Made by a program: the position numbers and the translations under genes
Source: Arenicola marina
Lineage: Eukaryota > Annelida > Polychaeta > Arenicolidae
DNA: 64,000 bases
Assembly (NCBI GenBank): GCA_964019135.1
Contig: OZ025249.1
Location: 16,145,088 to 16,209,087 of the forward strand
Direction: 5' to 3'
The notes under the pieces: model-generated
What the model was told of the DNA's origin: nothing
The model's database searches: none
The model's input: the letters and a program-made list of their open reading frames with translations, nothing else
Shown here: piece after piece, positions 47,132-59,454 of the stretch
Numbering within the stretch: position 1 is the stretch's first letter
How the letters are laid out: every line of letters begins with the position of its first letter

Positions 47132-47350
47132 TTGGCGTTATGTGTCATGGTCCGGCATCTTGAGAGGGTAGGAGATACAATCATCAGATGTCTGTATCAC
47201 TGTCGTGTCGTACACTTACACAGGTCAGAACATCATCCATTAGCGAAAGAAGGTACACAGGTACAAATAGTTGACATCCACACAGGCCGAGTCAATAGCC
47301 AATATGGCTTTCAGACAAAAAGGATTAATTTGTATATAAATTACTCTTAA
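47132..47350 (+). CDS. short open frame after the TATA promoter, hypothetical
   Basis: The frame has 72 codons, starts about 50 bp downstream of the TATA element and ends in TAA. No domain is recognised. A donor-like GGTAGGAG occurs at 47167-47174, so the real transcript might splice out of it. It is listed only because of its position relative to the promoter-like site. Confidence 0.2.
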   Translation: MALCVMVRHLERVGDTIIRCLYHCRVVHLHRSEHHPLAKEGTQVQIVDIHTGRVNSQYGFQTKRINLYINYS

Positions 47351-49264
47351 TTCAACTCAACCAACATTCTATTCAATATCCTGCAGATGGCTTTTCGATA
47401 TGTCGCGTGTAAATACGCCATAAATTGCAATATACAACGAATTCTCCAATTTTATGGACATAGGTATCCACGAGGCAGGCAAAAACAAAGCCCTCATTCA
47501 TTGCATCAGAAGTGACGTGGCTGGTACTGATGTCTGGCGCAGGCCCCTGATCAATATTATCCCATTGTTGTCTGAAGTGGGTTTACTCAATACTGCATGC
47601 ATGCCAGGAAAAGTTGGCCAGCTCTCGTTGTTTGTGTTTGCTTTGAAAAGCGTTCCTCCCTTGTGAGGCTCAGTAAGCACCATCACATACCAGGCAGTGA
47701 AGGTCACTACGGCGTATTGAAGGTCATCGTTACTCGCCTTAGATGCATTGCATCCCACACGTTGGATGTCAGTAGATCTTGCTTCTCCCGATTAGCACAT
47801 GTTATGCCCCCCCCCTCCAACGTCCCCCCCCCCGCCCCCTCCGCGGGGCAATGTTTGTTTTGCCTCTCAGCGTGGAGGTAACACAGGAGACTATGATAGG
47901 ATATTGCTGGCTTCAGTTACTGATAAACCACTCGCTAGGCATGGCTGCAAGGCACGGTAAAGACTGTCAAGGATTAGGATCTTTCCTCTGTTTATATAAA
48001 CAGAACACACGGAATGTCATTCTCTTGATGTTACACGTCGATCGATTATCGAAATAGTTGTTTTTAAAACTTGTTTTTAATGTGTATATATTGATTTCAC
48101 CGTTATGCGTTGTGGATTGTATGCATCTCGTAGAAGGATCACTATTGTTCTCATCAGTATAAATGGACACACGTTACCCATGCATGGTTCTAGGTTGGTT
48201 CGGATACCGGACGCCCTTGCCTAAAGCCAGATTAGTGTTACTAATCCATCATAATTAGAGAATACACAGCGTTCTCTTTAGCGATTTAAGACAAATTAAC
48301 AGGAACGAAGGGTGAACCTGTAGGATGCTGATAACTGACCATGTGGCGAATACTGATATCGCTCGGTCATCAATAATTGGACGCTTACGCCATTCAATTA
48401 AATAAACACATAAAACTGTGAGTTAATTTAACCCCTGACTGGACAGGTAGACACACCTTGTTCCTGGCTACCACTCCCCGCGGCGAAGCGCCGAACCAGC
48501 CTCTGCCGAACCCGATTGCTCAAGGGCAAATAAACGAAAAAAGTGCGACGGGGCTTGACGAGCTGTTAACGGCGTCATCTTCCTCCGGGCCGATGGGTCA
48601 TACCACCAGGCCATGGACCCCCACACCCCTCCTTCGCCACTCGGCCTTCCTGTGAGCCATCTGTTCCCTGCTGCCTCCAAGACGATTCTATGGCGTGTCT
48701 GTCTGGGTCTACCGATGGGTTGGGGATGGCGGGTGGGGCGGAATGGGGTAAGGTGGAGACTGCCGTCGCTATGGCTATCCCGGGGAGTAGTAGACAGGGG
48801 CGTCAATTAATGCACCGACGGCGGGTGGGTCGGGGGGTGGGGGAGGGTGTTATTGGGCGTTGCGGGTCTGTTTGAGGGTCTTTTTGGGGGTCGGTCTAGG
48901 GGTCGGTTTTGTGGTCGGTTTGGCGGTTGGGGGCTAGTTTGGGGTGTTGACACTGGCCCGTTCCCTGAATAATATAGTTCAGTGAAGTGGCTAAAGTTGT
49001 AAAATGCAGCCGCCTGTGGTACGCACATTAATTTTTTTTCAGTAGGTGTTTTTGTTGTAGTTCGGGAAGAGGTCGTCCCGGTGACGAGTCAAATATTAAG
49101 TGGGCCATGGTACATTCGATCCGAGCATTCTTTCACGGAATTCCTTCCCTCAGTCGTAACACGGCGACCTGAGGGAGAGTCAGCACGTGTCCCTCCTGAG
49201 TTTAACCAGCTCTATAACTCTTCAAGGCGTATAACGCCAAATAAAGTAATGATATAAGACTCCT
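47351..49264. other. no recognised gene
   Basis: Mixed sequence. 48825-48950 is G/T-rich with imperfect GGGGGTCGG repeats. No tRNA, domain or array was recognised. Confidence 0.45.
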
Positions 49265-49400
49265 TTATAGAGTTGTCTCAAAAGGGATAACAAACAATTT
49301 CAGACCTAATTCACCAGAATAAGAGGACTGAGAAACTGAACTGGTAGCCATTGTGACGATTGCCAAGTGGGATTCGAACCCGCCACCCCTCATTGGCCCC
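49265..49400 (-). mobile_element. SINE-like fragment with a tRNA box B
   Basis: On the minus strand GGCGGGTTCGAATCCCACTT (49368-49387) contains a perfect box B, GGTTCGAATCC. A box A was not found upstream on that strand, so it is either a truncated SINE or a tRNA relic. It abuts the outer end of the long inverted-repeat element. Confidence 0.35.
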
Positions 49401-49445
49401 GCCCGCCATATAGTCAGAAGGAATAATGGCATATATAGCCGGTGG

Positions 49446-49934
49446 GGTGGAAATGGAGTAAAGACTTTTTTTGTCCATTTATATAAGTTCACAAAGGTCT
49501 CTGACAACATTTTCCGGAGGGTGTGCAAAATTTTGGTCCTTGGCATTTGTTTAAATTCAAGATGGCCGCCACGACCACAAATTTTCAATAAAATGATCAT
49601 AACTCGTTAAGTATCTGCGCTAGAGACATAAAATATTGGTCTATACCCAATATTTCACATACGAGGAATCTATTGGAATAGTTAATTATGTGATTTAACC
49701 ACACCAGTAGTACGTATTCCAATATGACGGCCAAAATGCCACAAAGTCGGCGTATATATTCAAATTAAGGACATTGGTTTCTTGATATCATCTGTGTGTT
49801 ATTAATTGGACACTAGGTTTATGATACACCCGTTAAAACCGTACAATGTTGACCACAACTTAATACAGATATCCGAGATAAATGCTACAGAATGATGTGA
49901 TGCCGTGTTAGAGGCTGTTCACAGAAAATAGGTA
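49446..49934 (+). repeat. left inverted arm
   Basis: Reverse-complements the right arm at 51770-52262. AT-rich, with no internal array. Confidence 0.85.
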
Positions 49935-50139
49935 TGTCTTCTCGCGTCAAAATATGATCCGAAAATTCCTCAGGAATATCGTAAACGAGCATACCAAATA
50001 CGAAGCTACGAGAAATCAGGTGGACAAGAGTATAAACAATACATACTCAATCTTTGTCAGAAGAGGAATGACAACCATGGTCAAACTGTACGTGAACGGG
50101 TATTTTTGCTTTGCTACTGCCCAAAATATCATCCGAATT

Positions 50140-51690
50140 CGACCATGAATCACTGTTCCATCAGTCCTAGTACTTCAAGTCCGTCATCACAGTGCTTGGA
50201 GGCATGCACACTGCTTCATGCGACTGCTATCATAATGGCTGGCAGCGATATAAATAGAGATTCGGGTCAGCACATTTGGAAGCACCGATAAAATGTTGAG
50301 TAGAAAAAAATATCCACAGAACTTTCGTGCCTTCAGGATGCGTCGCACAAGAGCAAGGACTTCATTTGCTCGCCCCATCGAAGTGCTTGACGCTCGAGCA
50401 AGCCGCAGCAGAACTACGAAGTTGTGGACGGACAACCTTGTCAAGAGACATTCTCTCGTGTTGGACATGAGGGGGATTGGGTTTTCATCTCTTCTCTGCG
50501 GAAGCCATGTTGCCGTATCTGATCTGCTGGTTGCCACAACTACGCGCGATATGCTGCCTTCTACATTCATCGCATGAAAGGCCTTGATCCAAAGCGGATG
50601 AAGAAGTTACAACATGGTACAGTCGCGCGACACATCGCTGGCATCTATAACTCAACCTGGACGGACATGTTCATAGAGACAACGTGCATGCGACTTGGTC
50701 ACGGACCAGCTGGAGCTGTGGTCATAACCACAGACTATCACCGGATGGTAAAGTGTGCCCTCAGCTTTTCTCTGAGCGGGGAGCTGTGACACAATGTTCG
50801 AGCTATGAGCAACGATCACCAGGATACTGTCCAAAGTCCCAATAAAGAAGAAGCGAAGGTTCGATTCGAGGCAGACAAACTGGATCGGCGGAGCCTACTA
50901 AAGTCACTGAACGATTGCATTGACCACTTGGATGATGTCTCTCACCATGAAGGTGGACTGATGACCATTGGATCATCCCGATGTCAATGCGGATAATGCC
51001 ACCAGGCTCCGAGAGCGGGGACTAAGGTAGTTCAAGTACTTTAAGTTTGTTGCATGGCATAGGCAAGACAACTATCCTCAAAGTTTGCAAGAAGGGATGT
51101 TATTCAGTCTCGAAAGTTGGTGATGAAAATGCTGACACGCAATCTGTTGAAGCTCAGGTTACGAAGTTCATATGTGCTGCATATCGGAAGGCGACAGAAT
51201 CATGTTGTTCGATGACAGAATTCAGACTGAAAATGTGGAAAGAGTGGCGCAACCTCAGTGAAATTCTTCTCTCTTCCATTCACCAGTGAAGCATTCACCG
51301 AAAATATCCACAGATGTCACCTTCAGGTAGCCATATGAAAGGCAGCACTTCTGGAGTCACCCCCCGAAATGGACCAACGAAATATAGTTGGGAGCTAGAC
51401 CATCAAGGCATGCCGCTCCCAACGACTGTGACAGCGGATACGCGTTCTGCATCGGCAGATGTACTGCAGCCTAATTATCCGCTGCAACTGTAGATCTTCT
51501 GGATGCAGAACAGGATCTCGCAGCTGTTCCCATATATGATGCACAAGGTTTTGTTTATGGGGGGGGGGGGGGGCGGAGAATATTGTAAGAACCCTTTTAC
51601 ACAAATTATGTCAGACGAAGGATGATCTGAAAGGAAGGAAGAAGCTCAGGAAGGCGAAGACGAGGATGCGGAAGTTATGTTGCTGTAATG
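50140..51690 (+). pseudogene. decayed ORF of a repeated invertebrate protein family with a CxC tail
   Basis: Plus-strand fragments in shifting frames are colinear with a large uncharacterised protein family I recall as multicopy in cnidarian, mollusc and arthropod genomes. A GQHIWKH fragment lies near 50268. IETTCMRLGHGPAGAV lies near 50674-50720. KEEAKVRFEADKLDRRSL with DCIDHLDD lies near 50850-50935. A QVAIWKAALLESPP stretch lies near 51328-51370. A cysteine-rich segment, CNCRSSGCRTGSRSC (near 51485-51530), is followed by an acidic tail with GEDEDAEV ending at a stop near 51687. Frameshifts and stops break it throughout, and a G15 run at 51559 adds one. The tail resembles CXC DNA-binding motifs. 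Its place between long inverted arms suggests it is the transposon's own protein, but no catalytic triad could be seen. Confidence 0.6.
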
Positions 51691-51769
51691 TGGACGGCTA
51701 AAGTAATGGAGGTTTCATTACAGTAAGCAAGCACGAGCATATTGAGTTTCTTCCTTGTACGTATAAATA

Positions 51770-52262
51770 GGTACCTATTTTCTGTGAACAGACTCTAACA
51801 CGGCATCATGTGATTCTGTAGCATTTGTCTTGGATATCTATATTAATTTGTGGTCAACATTGGACGGTTCTAACGGGTGTATCGTAAACCTTGTGTCCAA
51901 TTAATCAACACACATATGATATCAAGAAGCCTATGTCCGTAATTTGAATATCTAAGCCGACTTTGTGGCATTTTGGCCACAATTTTGGATTTATGTACTA
52001 CTGATGTCGTTAAATCACATAATTAACCATTCCAATAGATTCCTCGTATGTGAAATACTGGGTATAGACTCATATTTTATGTTTCTAGCGCAGATACTTA
52101 ACGAGTTATGACCATTTGATTGAAAATTAGTGGTCGCGGCAGCCATCTTGGATTTTAAAAATTTCCAAGGATCGAAATTTTGCACACCCTCCGAAAAATG
52201 TTGCCTTATGCCTGTATCAACTTATATAAATCGACAAAAAAAGTCTTTACTCCATTTCCACC
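51770..52262 (-). repeat. right inverted arm
   Basis: Partner of 49446-49934. Insertions and substitutions relative to the left arm indicate an old insertion. Confidence 0.85.
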
Positions 52263-52288
52263 TTATGTGGGATTTCCTCCTGACTATT

Positions 52289-53040
52289 AGGCCTATCTAT
52301 AAGCCGGGCTCCGTCACCATCTGTCAAGACATCTGCCTAACCCTTTATTGTTATGGTCATCTGGAACCTATACTATCATGGCAGGCGATTATAATAATGT
52401 CCATTCGTACTTTATTGCACATAAAGTGCAAAAATGACAGGTAAAATTCATCTAACGCAACATAATTAATGGCTTGGCTCAAATACGGGCATAAACTCTG
52501 CAACCCCGGCGGCTCATTTGGATCCCTGATTATGTCCAGTACGCACGAATATGGCGTAAGACACCAATCTAGTTGGTTGTCCAATCATCAAGTCTATTAT
52601 TTGATAGCCTATAGCATGCATTCAGTTCGCTAAATAATATTCAATCATATTAATTATACACACATATATACATATCAATTATTTGACATAGATCAGTAAT
52701 TTAACGCTGACGCACGAGGTTGAAAGGACCATTTGGACTCTTTAGAGTCTTTAGAGATCTTAATTGTTAACCGTACCGTCATGCACCGTCATGGCATGGC
52801 GGAAATAATGAAATGTTTAGCAATGAAGAACATCTTAATGTTCACAGGTTTTTGCACAGATATGTTCCGCTCTTTTCAAAACTGCATCAATTGCGATGGT
52901 AGAAATGTGCTCAAGAAGTATGTTTCGCTGGTTTATGGCACAATTTGACGGATACTAAGGTTTTCGGCAGGCAAAAAACATAAGCTTCAATTGCCTGAAT
53001 ATTCTAATGAAGGAACCAAATTGTAAATTACGTCACGTGA
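52289..53040. other. no recognised feature
   Basis: AT-rich, with short open frames up to 75 codons and no recognised domain. Confidence 0.4.
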
Positions 53041-53660
53041 CTCCTATGTGAGTCCCCGGCTGAGGCTAGGCGCGCCTAGCCAGCTTTTAGACCTCGCTCA
53101 GAACGAGGCTGGAGGGATACCAGAGACAAAAACTCTACCACCCCCGAAGGACACCAAATGAGGTAACATCCTGGGCATGTCATGTCAGGAACTAGCGCCC
53201 TTGGTATTTGCCAACATCTTCCTGTTATTGTCCTGCTGAGAGGATGTAAGAGGCTCCGGGGAAATCCCGGTAAAATGCGGAACATTCCCGTCAGCCACGG
53301 CGACGACAGACGGCAGGACATTGTCCCTGTAGTGTCTGTATTGTCCACGAACCCTTGTCCCGTTCGCCTCGTGCGCTGGTTACATTTAACCCACGGCTTC
53401 TTTCTTCGGCAGCCTTTAGCGTATTCTCCACTCGGTCTCCCCGGCTGTTTTTCCACAGCTGGCATGAAAGCGAGCGTTGTGTGTAAGGGGGCATCGACGG
53501 ACTTGCAAAGAAAGCGCCGATCACCGAATGGCCGAATGTTCTTTTGACGGCGGGTCACCCTGCCGCAGACAGTGACGGGCTCAGCAGGACATGTCTCTGT
53601 ATACATACCGTTGGTCTCCGCTATGCTCCCGTGTCAATTCGTACCAAGACCACACCGCCA
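53041..53660. other. GC-rich island with overlapping unrecognised open frames
   Basis: A 176-codon frame on the minus strand (53076-53606) and a 121-codon frame on the plus strand (53182-53547) overlap. Neither gives a recognisable domain. The palindromic AGGCGCGCCT lies at 53068-53077. It could be an exon, a promoter island or chance. Confidence 0.3.
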
Positions 53661-54459
53661 CGCCCTCTGCCTCCTCTCCCTCCTGTCATGGCATACTGCT
53701 GTCTTACCCATTGCCAAACAATGATGATGTACTTCCTGATTTCTGATAATTACTGTGATAGACGTTATGTAACCTTCAATGAATCACGTACTTCTATGTT
53801 TATTTATTTGACTTTAGTTGTTCTTCTTTTTTAGTTTTTTTTAGCTTGCATGCAGATAATTTTCAGGCTTTCACTCTACGATAAATGTCTTGCAAAATGT
53901 ACCGATTGAATGTAATTTGTGTTTTGTTTTTGTGACAAAAGACTGATTATTATTATAAACCCGAAAACAGGGGTAAGAGGGTGCTAAACTACTACGATGC
54001 AAAAAACGCTCGCAAATGTCGGCTGTGTATGGGTATTTTTCATCTCAGATATGTCCTCTCTCTCAGGCTTAATGGATAATGGGACACCCAGGGAGAGAAG
54101 TATTTTTTGCATGAAGAAAGTATCTATAGTTAACGGTGTTACACTGTTGCAAACGGCTGGATGGTTCCAGTCAACGGCTAGAACATATTTAAGACCCTAG
54201 CGGGACACGAACAAACGTGTAATATTCCCGTATATAATGCGCTCTAACTTGTGGCTCCACGCTTCCTGGTTCCCCACACCATTGGCTGGCTGTGTAGCAG
54301 TTACCGTACATACCGTGTTTACACGCCCGGGTGGCGCGTTTCACAGAGACGTTCACACCGCGTACAGCCGTGACATATGGCATAAGCCAAAGTCAGGCAG
54401 GAATGTGCCTAGTAATAGGAAAAAGCGACGCCAAGCTGTAGCTTGGCTCTCACGCCTTG

Positions 54460-54500
54460 CCACTGCTGCTGCTGCCGCTGCTGCTGCTGCTGCTGCCTGC
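54460..54500 (+). repeat. CTG trinucleotide repeat
   Basis: About a dozen CTG triplets interrupted by CCG. An open frame across it would read poly-alanine; no gene is supported. Confidence 0.85.
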
Positions 54501-54689
54501 ATCGTATGAATGGGGAAGTCTTAAGTATAAATCAAAACCCGAGTCATTGAAGGAAGCCAGCGGCACGCACCCCACTCTGGGGATACACCTCCCGCTGATA
54601 AATGAGTGTAACAGCTAGGGGCAGTTATAAACATCCTACCCGCCCGTGGGATGGGGCCGGCGGGGGGTCGGGGAAAATCCAGATCTACC

Positions 54690-54965
54690 AGGAACTGGAT
54701 GATGAGGGTGGGGGGGGAAATAGGTAGACTGAGAGGTGGGAATGAAGGGAGGGGGGGGGGCGAAGGGTTGTGATAGCTTTACAGAATGGGGTGTTAGGGG
54801 TGGGGTGGGTTGTTAGGGGGTCTCCCAATCCCTGGGTGGCGGATTTCATCCCCAGCAGCTTACAACTTACCTCATCCGGGAGCGTCCCACCAGGGGTCGT
54901 GGCACCCCCTCCCCCCCCCCCCCCCCCCGCGTCCCACCAGGGGTCGCGGCACCCCTCCCCCCGGA
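54690..54965. repeat. low-complexity G/C tracts with a 48-bp duplication
   Basis: GCGTCCCACCAGGGGTCG occurs at about 54882 and 54930 with a run of 18 C (54911-54928) between the copies. Confidence 0.7.
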
Positions 54966-56900
54966 GACTGGAGCGTGGGGAAGGCCCACCCGCTGACCTT
55001 GCCTCTGCCTCTGCCGCTGTGGCTCGGCGAGGGCCCCGCGAGAGTTTTGGCACCCCGGGACTCGCCAGGAAACTTCTCCCATTGCATTACACCCCGTACA
55101 TAGTACACCGCGGTGATTCGCTACAAAGAAAACGAAAACACACTACCGATTTCAGCTCCTGGTTATATTTCCCAATGACTTTTTTTGGGCTGCCATTTTT
55201 GTGTGTGTTCCATGCATGGCTCCCCGACGATAAGACACATTTCCCCCTTGATATGGCACATATCTAGTGGTGGTAATAGTATGGTGGTATTTTTAGGCGT
55301 GGGAGGGTAGGACGGGGGGCACTTTCCTCCAAGTGCCGCTTATATGGTACAGAGGCAAAGCCCCAGCAATTAACGTCTTTCCTCGCTGCAGGGACCATTA
55401 AACATTTTTTAAGATTCGGCTTCTTTTTGCGTGTGGCCGTCTCAGCGTTTTTCGTTACTTTTTCCTCTTCGTACCAAGCACTAAAGTTGGGTTTCGCGGA
55501 TCACAGAAATTATCGTTTTTGCCCTGAATCTCACGCAGCTGACTCCCCATTCCGGAAGTCATGTTTTGTATCTTGTCCAAAATCCGGAACCAAAGGCAGA
55601 TACATCCTCCAGCAGAAACAGCAAAAGGGGCAAACCTTCCCCCGTCAAGTGATAATAAGGAAAGAGGAAAACTGGTTGTGTAATACAAAGCGACAGAGAG
55701 TGCAATTGTTTGTTGAGGGCGCGCTAAATGAGAGGAAGGGGCGATTTGCTTACATAATATAATATCAATATCAGTTGTATTTAACATCGGCATATAAAAG
55801 TCAACACTAACATTCGCACAAATGTTATGGGCCGACAACACTAAAATGACATGAGTGAAGAAGATATATGTGCATATGATGACAAAAATATAGCAATCAT
55901 TCTGAGTTTTCTCTTCATATTTACGTCTGCGAAACAAACAATGCTACTCCGGTACATGTGGGTCGAACGGTCACAGATAAACAAGCAAGACCTAAAGTAA
56001 AACGTTTTATGGTAGCATGTACTTGCCTAAGAAATAATAGTTTATGAAACAACATTAATTGGCTAATTAATTAATTAAAATCGTTCGTGTTTCCTGACAG
56101 ACATCTCGTGAGACTCTCCAAAGGGTGCGTCCTCGGTAACCTCTGCTATTAAAGACTGCTATAATAAGGACGGCGCTATCTGTTGCTAGGGTTCCCCTTA
56201 CTTGATCTCCCCAGTCAAACAGTTGATATTGGTTATTTGATCTGCCATAAGCCGCGGTCATGCCTAGCAACATGTCTCCCGCGGTTGCTATTAACACTTC
56301 GGCCCCCCCCCCGCCTCCCTCCATCTCCCTTCCTGGCTTTGACAGTCCCTATCCTTCATCGTTCGGGTTCGCTTCTGTCCTTCTGTTGTGGCTCTGACTG
56401 TAATTCCCACATGAACCCACCTCTTTCTCTACCCGAATCGCTTTATTCTTTAACCATGTCTTTTATATCTTTATATCCATTTCCCCGCTCCCTCACCTTA
56501 CCCTGATTCTTTCTTCCACTGCAGTCGTTCTCCTATTTCGTTCCTCGATCTCTCTCCTCCCCACATCCCTTTCAATCATTTCCCTGTGGTGTTCGCCTCC
56601 CCCCCCCCAATCCTCCGGCCCCCCTCCCTCTCGCTCTCTGTCTCTCTCTTGGGGGACAAGTTTGTCCACGGTGCGTCGGGTTCTTCAGGGCGGAACCCAT
56701 CGCTCATGGAAAACCCTACAAGAGTGACAGGGATTTAGTTTTTAAGGCGGGGCTTTGGGCCCTGCATTTGACATTCATTCGGGACTGTCCAACCGGGGCC
56801 AGGCTTCTCGCTGGCCGTGTCCTTACCTCCCCATGTAACACTCGGCATCCGCCCTCCAATCGCAGTGGCTGAAGCCGTGAGCGGGGTGGGAGATGGACGG
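54966..56900. other. no recognised gene
   Basis: Short frames only, including a 111-codon frame on the plus strand (55427-55762) overlapped by 160 codons on the minus strand (55455-55937); neither is recognisable. C-rich runs occur at 56305 and 56600. Confidence 0.4.
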
Positions 56901-56960
56901 GGAGGGGGGACGGGGAGGGGAAAGTGTGTGTGTGTGTGGGAGTGGGGGGGTGGGGGTGGG

Positions 56961-57498
56961 GGTAGAAGACAGAGAACCGGATAGTGTCTGCAGACCGCAA
57001 CCTGTCATTATCCTCCGCCCCCCCCCCCCCGGCCCAACCCACCACCACCGCCCCCTCCCCAATCCACCACCGCCCCCTCCCCAACCCACCACCACCGCCA
57101 TGACCCTCCCTGCATGCTGACTCCCCCACGTCATTCAGCATCCCCCCTCCCCCGCGTCATTCAGCATGTCCCCTCCTCCCAACCCCCCGATGTCCGTCTG
57201 CCCTGAGCGGTGAGATTATAGGTAGGTAGAGGGAGGGTAGAAGACAGAGAACCGGATAGTGTCTGCAGACCGCAACCTGTCATTATCCTCCGCCCCCCCC
57301 CCCCCCCGGCCCAACCCACCACCACCGCCCCCTCCCCAATCCACCACCGCCCCCTCCCCAACCCACCACCACCGCCATGACCCTCCCTGCATGCTGACTC
57401 CCCCACGTCATTCAGCATCCCCCCTCCCCCGCGTCATTCAGCATGTCCCCTCCTCCCAACCCCCCGATGTCCGTCTGCCCTGAGCGGTGAGATTATAG
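56961..57498 (+). repeat. near-identical tandem duplication of a 261-bp segment
   Basis: 56961-57221 and 57236-57498 are the same sequence from GGTAGAAGACAGAGAACCGG to GTGAGATTATAG. By eye they differ only in the length of a C run (13 against 15). The copies are separated by 14 bp. Open frames in both are the same C-rich frames repeated. Confidence 0.92.
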
Positions 57499-59450
57499 TG
57501 CAGCGACGGGGACCTCTTGAACCGTGTCCTCAAAATTATTGTAACATAATCTGGGCAAAGAACCGCTTGCTATAAAAGCAGCCTATAATGTTAGTTTGAG
57601 GGACTGCAGAAAGGGGTAGGGGGTGGGGGGTAAGGGGCTAACGCAGGCTTTTGCGGCCTCGCGCGCTGCCCCGGCATTGCAGACGCTGTGAAGGATGATG
57701 GTGATCCGTCGATGACCATTTTGCAATGATGTATCGGCTTCACTTCCGCCAATTTGCCGCGCATTTTACGCCGCCCAGGAGAACGAAAACGAGGTCAGGT
57801 GGCCGGACGCCCTGGGTTGTTCCTTGGCGCCGCAGTGTGCGCTCTTGACGCAGCTTATACAGCACCTGACTCTGTCTGTTGTAGTGTTATTACTCCCATG
57901 GAGAATAATTAATATAAAAGTGACTTTCTCCCTCCATAGAAAAGAGAGCGCGGAAGGTTCATTGATCAATCACCCGCCTGCATAGTACACTCCCGGCTAG
58001 TCCTGAGACAGGCAGCCGGCTGGGAGTCGGCCATTCATAATCCTCTGGTCTGGGGTGCGATAAGGAAGAATGCTGATGAGCTTGATACCGTGGTGTTGTC
58101 TTTCACTCGGCTGTCTAAGTCGGAGCACCGAGCCTCTTAGGATGAACGGCAAATTGACTTATCCATCAACCTTCTTAACCTCGTCCGTCATAATCTGGAT
58201 AAGTTATGATGAAGTCAGTATGGGATTGCCCGCCCCCTACCCCGCCCCACGCCCACACCCCCCGATGCTCTGCTTACCTCACGAGGCGCAGCAGGCCTAT
58301 AGCTAGTTCTACGTCCAGAAAGGGAGGACGCAGCTCGGTTTGATTGCCGATCCAAGAATTACACCGGCTGTCACGTGACTCAAGACCAGATTCCGTCATC
58401 AATGAACAAACAAAGCAAAAATCGATGTTATTTAGGCCCACGAAAGTCTTCGGCCATTTTTTTAAGCAGTAACCGTTGCGTCTTCTAACCGTGCATGCTC
58501 ACAATTGAATGAAAGTCCCCTGCCATACGATTCTTAAATAACTGCGACATTAAGTATCGCATAATTGGCTTTTTAGCGGCACTAAACCATGACGATAATA
58601 GGATGGAACGATAAATTGCAGTCGTGGTCGTAATACGTTTTTGTGTGTTCTTCTTTTATTACGACCGACGTAATATTCCATATTATAGCAATGGAAACGA
58701 AATAAAACTGATAGTAATTGGATGTTGGTTGCTGTGGCGTATCCTGCCCTCTTGCGGGTGTTTGTCACTTTCCCGCTTCGCGAGGAAAGCGCGTCCTCAG
58801 TCGGTTAGTCAATGCCACAATTGATTTATCGAATAACTATTCAAAGCTATGACCGCCCCAGGCTCTACTTGATAAGGCAGATAAAGAAAAAAGAGATACA
58901 GACAATTATTGTGCTCAGACAATGGCAACCTTTGCTTTTCCATAGGGAACATGTAGTCGCATAATTAGAAATTTATTTCCCCTGGGGCTTCGTCCGACCC
59001 TTCCTTTGGCTGTCGTCCCGCCACACGCCTCGGACGACGCACCCGGGGTAGTTCGTAGCGGTCGGTCCTGGGTCCACGTGTTACCACCCCCCACCCCCCC
59101 CCCGTCCGCACCCCACTGTCGATGCTGTATACCTCTGTATGTGCCTCGCCGAGGGGTAGAATCGACCGGACCTCCCAAGGCCACAGTAGTCCTATTTTCT
59201 TTTGGACACCCATCAGTTACCCTCGGGCTAAATCAACACGGAACTTATCTGCAAAAAGATCCGGTGTGGAGAGACAATATCGCGAGGCCCAGGAACAGTC
59301 CAGGGGTCAGATGGCTAGCACGGGACATGCGTAGATGCGCATGTCTACCGTAGCCCAATGTTGCATGGGCCATTGGGCCATGCCGGGGTATTATTTCAAA
59401 ATAACGAAAACTGTGTTTCGGGAGTAGTTGACCTTCAGTTAACCTTTAGG
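57499..59450. other. no recognised gene
   Basis: Mixed sequence with short frames, none with a recognised domain. Confidence 0.4.
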
Positions 59451-59454
59451 ACCT

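Larger units (their letters stand above)
49411..52288. mobile_element. 2.9-kb element with long (about 490-bp) inverted terminal arms
   Basis: 49446-49934 and 51770-52262 are inverted copies of each other. Matching blocks run from GGTGGAAATGGAGTAAAGAC at the outside to ACAGAAAATAGGTA at the inside, with perhaps 20% divergence and small indels. A weaker match (ATAGTCAG(A/G)AGGAA) extends the arms to 49411 and 52288. The interior is a decayed gene (50140-51690). The layout is that of a DNA transposon with long terminal inverted repeats or a foldback element. No target-site duplication was identified. Confidence 0.85.

Noticed and set aside
53076..53606. 176-codon minus-strand frame
   Set aside because: No recognisable domain and an overlapping open frame on the other strand. 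GC-rich composition alone can explain it, so it is kept only as an unassigned region.
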